Source of the DNA: Bacteroidota bacterium
Lineage (GTDB): Bacteria > Bacteroidota > Bacteroidia > Bacteroidales > UBA10428
DNA: 6,986 bases
Direction of reading: 5' to 3'
Assembly: GCA_024640925.1 (NCBI GenBank)
Contig: JAHEEB010000212.1
Location: forward strand, 1 to 6,986
In this document: positions 6,735 to 6,986 of the stretch, piece by piece
Layout: every line of letters begins with the position of its first letter
Position numbering within the stretch: the stretch's first letter is position 1
Translations under genes and position numbers: made by a program
The notes under the pieces: generated by a model
What the model was told of the DNA's origin: nothing
The model's database searches: none
The model's input: only the letters and a program-made list of their open reading frames with translations

Positions 6735-6986
6735 TTAAATCTTATTCCAGTTCTTGGCTAGTTCTGTCATGCCACATTTTATACTTTGTGACGAGATAAC
6801 AATCGTTGTAGTCATCGGATTTGAACCAACAGAATTAAAATCTTCGGTAAGATCGATGCAATAAGCCTCTTTAAATTCAAACTTGCGAAGAGATGTATCA
6901 TTTTCGCGTCGTTGGAAAACGATAGAACCATTTTTTGTCATATCGGAGCTTACAGCCCATTCTAAGAAGTCAGTTGAATCAGTCGA
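6735..6986 (-). CDS. tssD: TssD/Hcp-like type VI secretion tube protein, 5'-partial
   Basis: TssD (Hcp) subunits stack as hexameric rings to form the inner tube fired by type VI secretion systems; Bacteroidota use a divergent TssD family in their subtype iii systems. Only the last 83 codons are in the window. The frame is open to the right edge, so the internal ATG at 6941 is not the start: 15 in-frame codons precede it, including LEWAVSS. Recognisable features are a TDSTDFLEW segment, GSIVFQRR (6906-6929), the EAYCIDL segment, VGSNPM (SNPM at 6813-6824) followed by the strand TTTIVISSQ, and a terminal NWNKI. These match the C-terminal half of Bacteroidota TssD proteins as I remember them; full proteins are about 130 residues. 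It converges on def. Whether it belongs to a complete secretion locus or is a stand-alone tube gene cannot be seen. It could also be a related contractile-injection tube protein. Confidence 0.8.
   Translation of the reverse strand, partial: STDSTDFLEWAVSSDMTKNGSIVFQRRENDTSLRKFEFKEAYCIDLTEDFNSVGSNPMTTTIVISSQSIKCGMTELAKNWNKI

Overview
The window looks like a chromosomal stretch from an anaerobic or fermentative member of the Bacteroidota, most likely the order Bacteroidales or a close relative. The evidence is the AT-rich composition, start codons without Shine-Dalgarno sequences, TAnnTTTG-type promoter elements, a Rho factor with a very long charged N-terminal insertion, a one-chain pyruvate:ferredoxin oxidoreductase, and a Bacteroidota-style TssD (Hcp-like) protein at the right edge. 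The assignment rests on recalled family features, not on a database search.

Layout from left to right: (1) rho on the + strand, cut at its 5' end by the window edge, ending at 1730 and followed by a strong intrinsic terminator. (2) A 166-base gap with a candidate promoter, then nifJ (1897-5436), a complete 1179-residue pyruvate:ferredoxin oxidoreductase with all expected TPP and iron-sulfur ligands, also followed by a strong terminator. (3) A short promoter region and a two-gene operon, ruvX (GTG start, 5534-5953) and def (5968-6522), separated by 14 bases. (4) A gene-free stretch of about 210 bases that opens with a GTGAAAA heptamer tandem array overlapping the def stop codon and contains a long perfect hairpin. 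(5) On the - strand, the C-terminal 83 residues of a TssD/Hcp-like type VI secretion tube protein whose 5' end lies beyond the window.

The first four genes are housekeeping: transcription termination (rho), anaerobic pyruvate oxidation to acetyl-CoA and reduced ferredoxin (nifJ), 16S rRNA processing or Holliday-junction resolution (ruvX), and removal of the N-terminal formyl group from new proteins (def). Terminators after rho and nifJ suggest three separate transcription units on the + strand. The junction after def, with the heptamer array, the hairpin and a convergent secretion gene, looks like the change from core genome to accessory genome and is the most interesting part. I see no CRISPR array, tRNA, rRNA, insertion sequence or clearly new system in the window.
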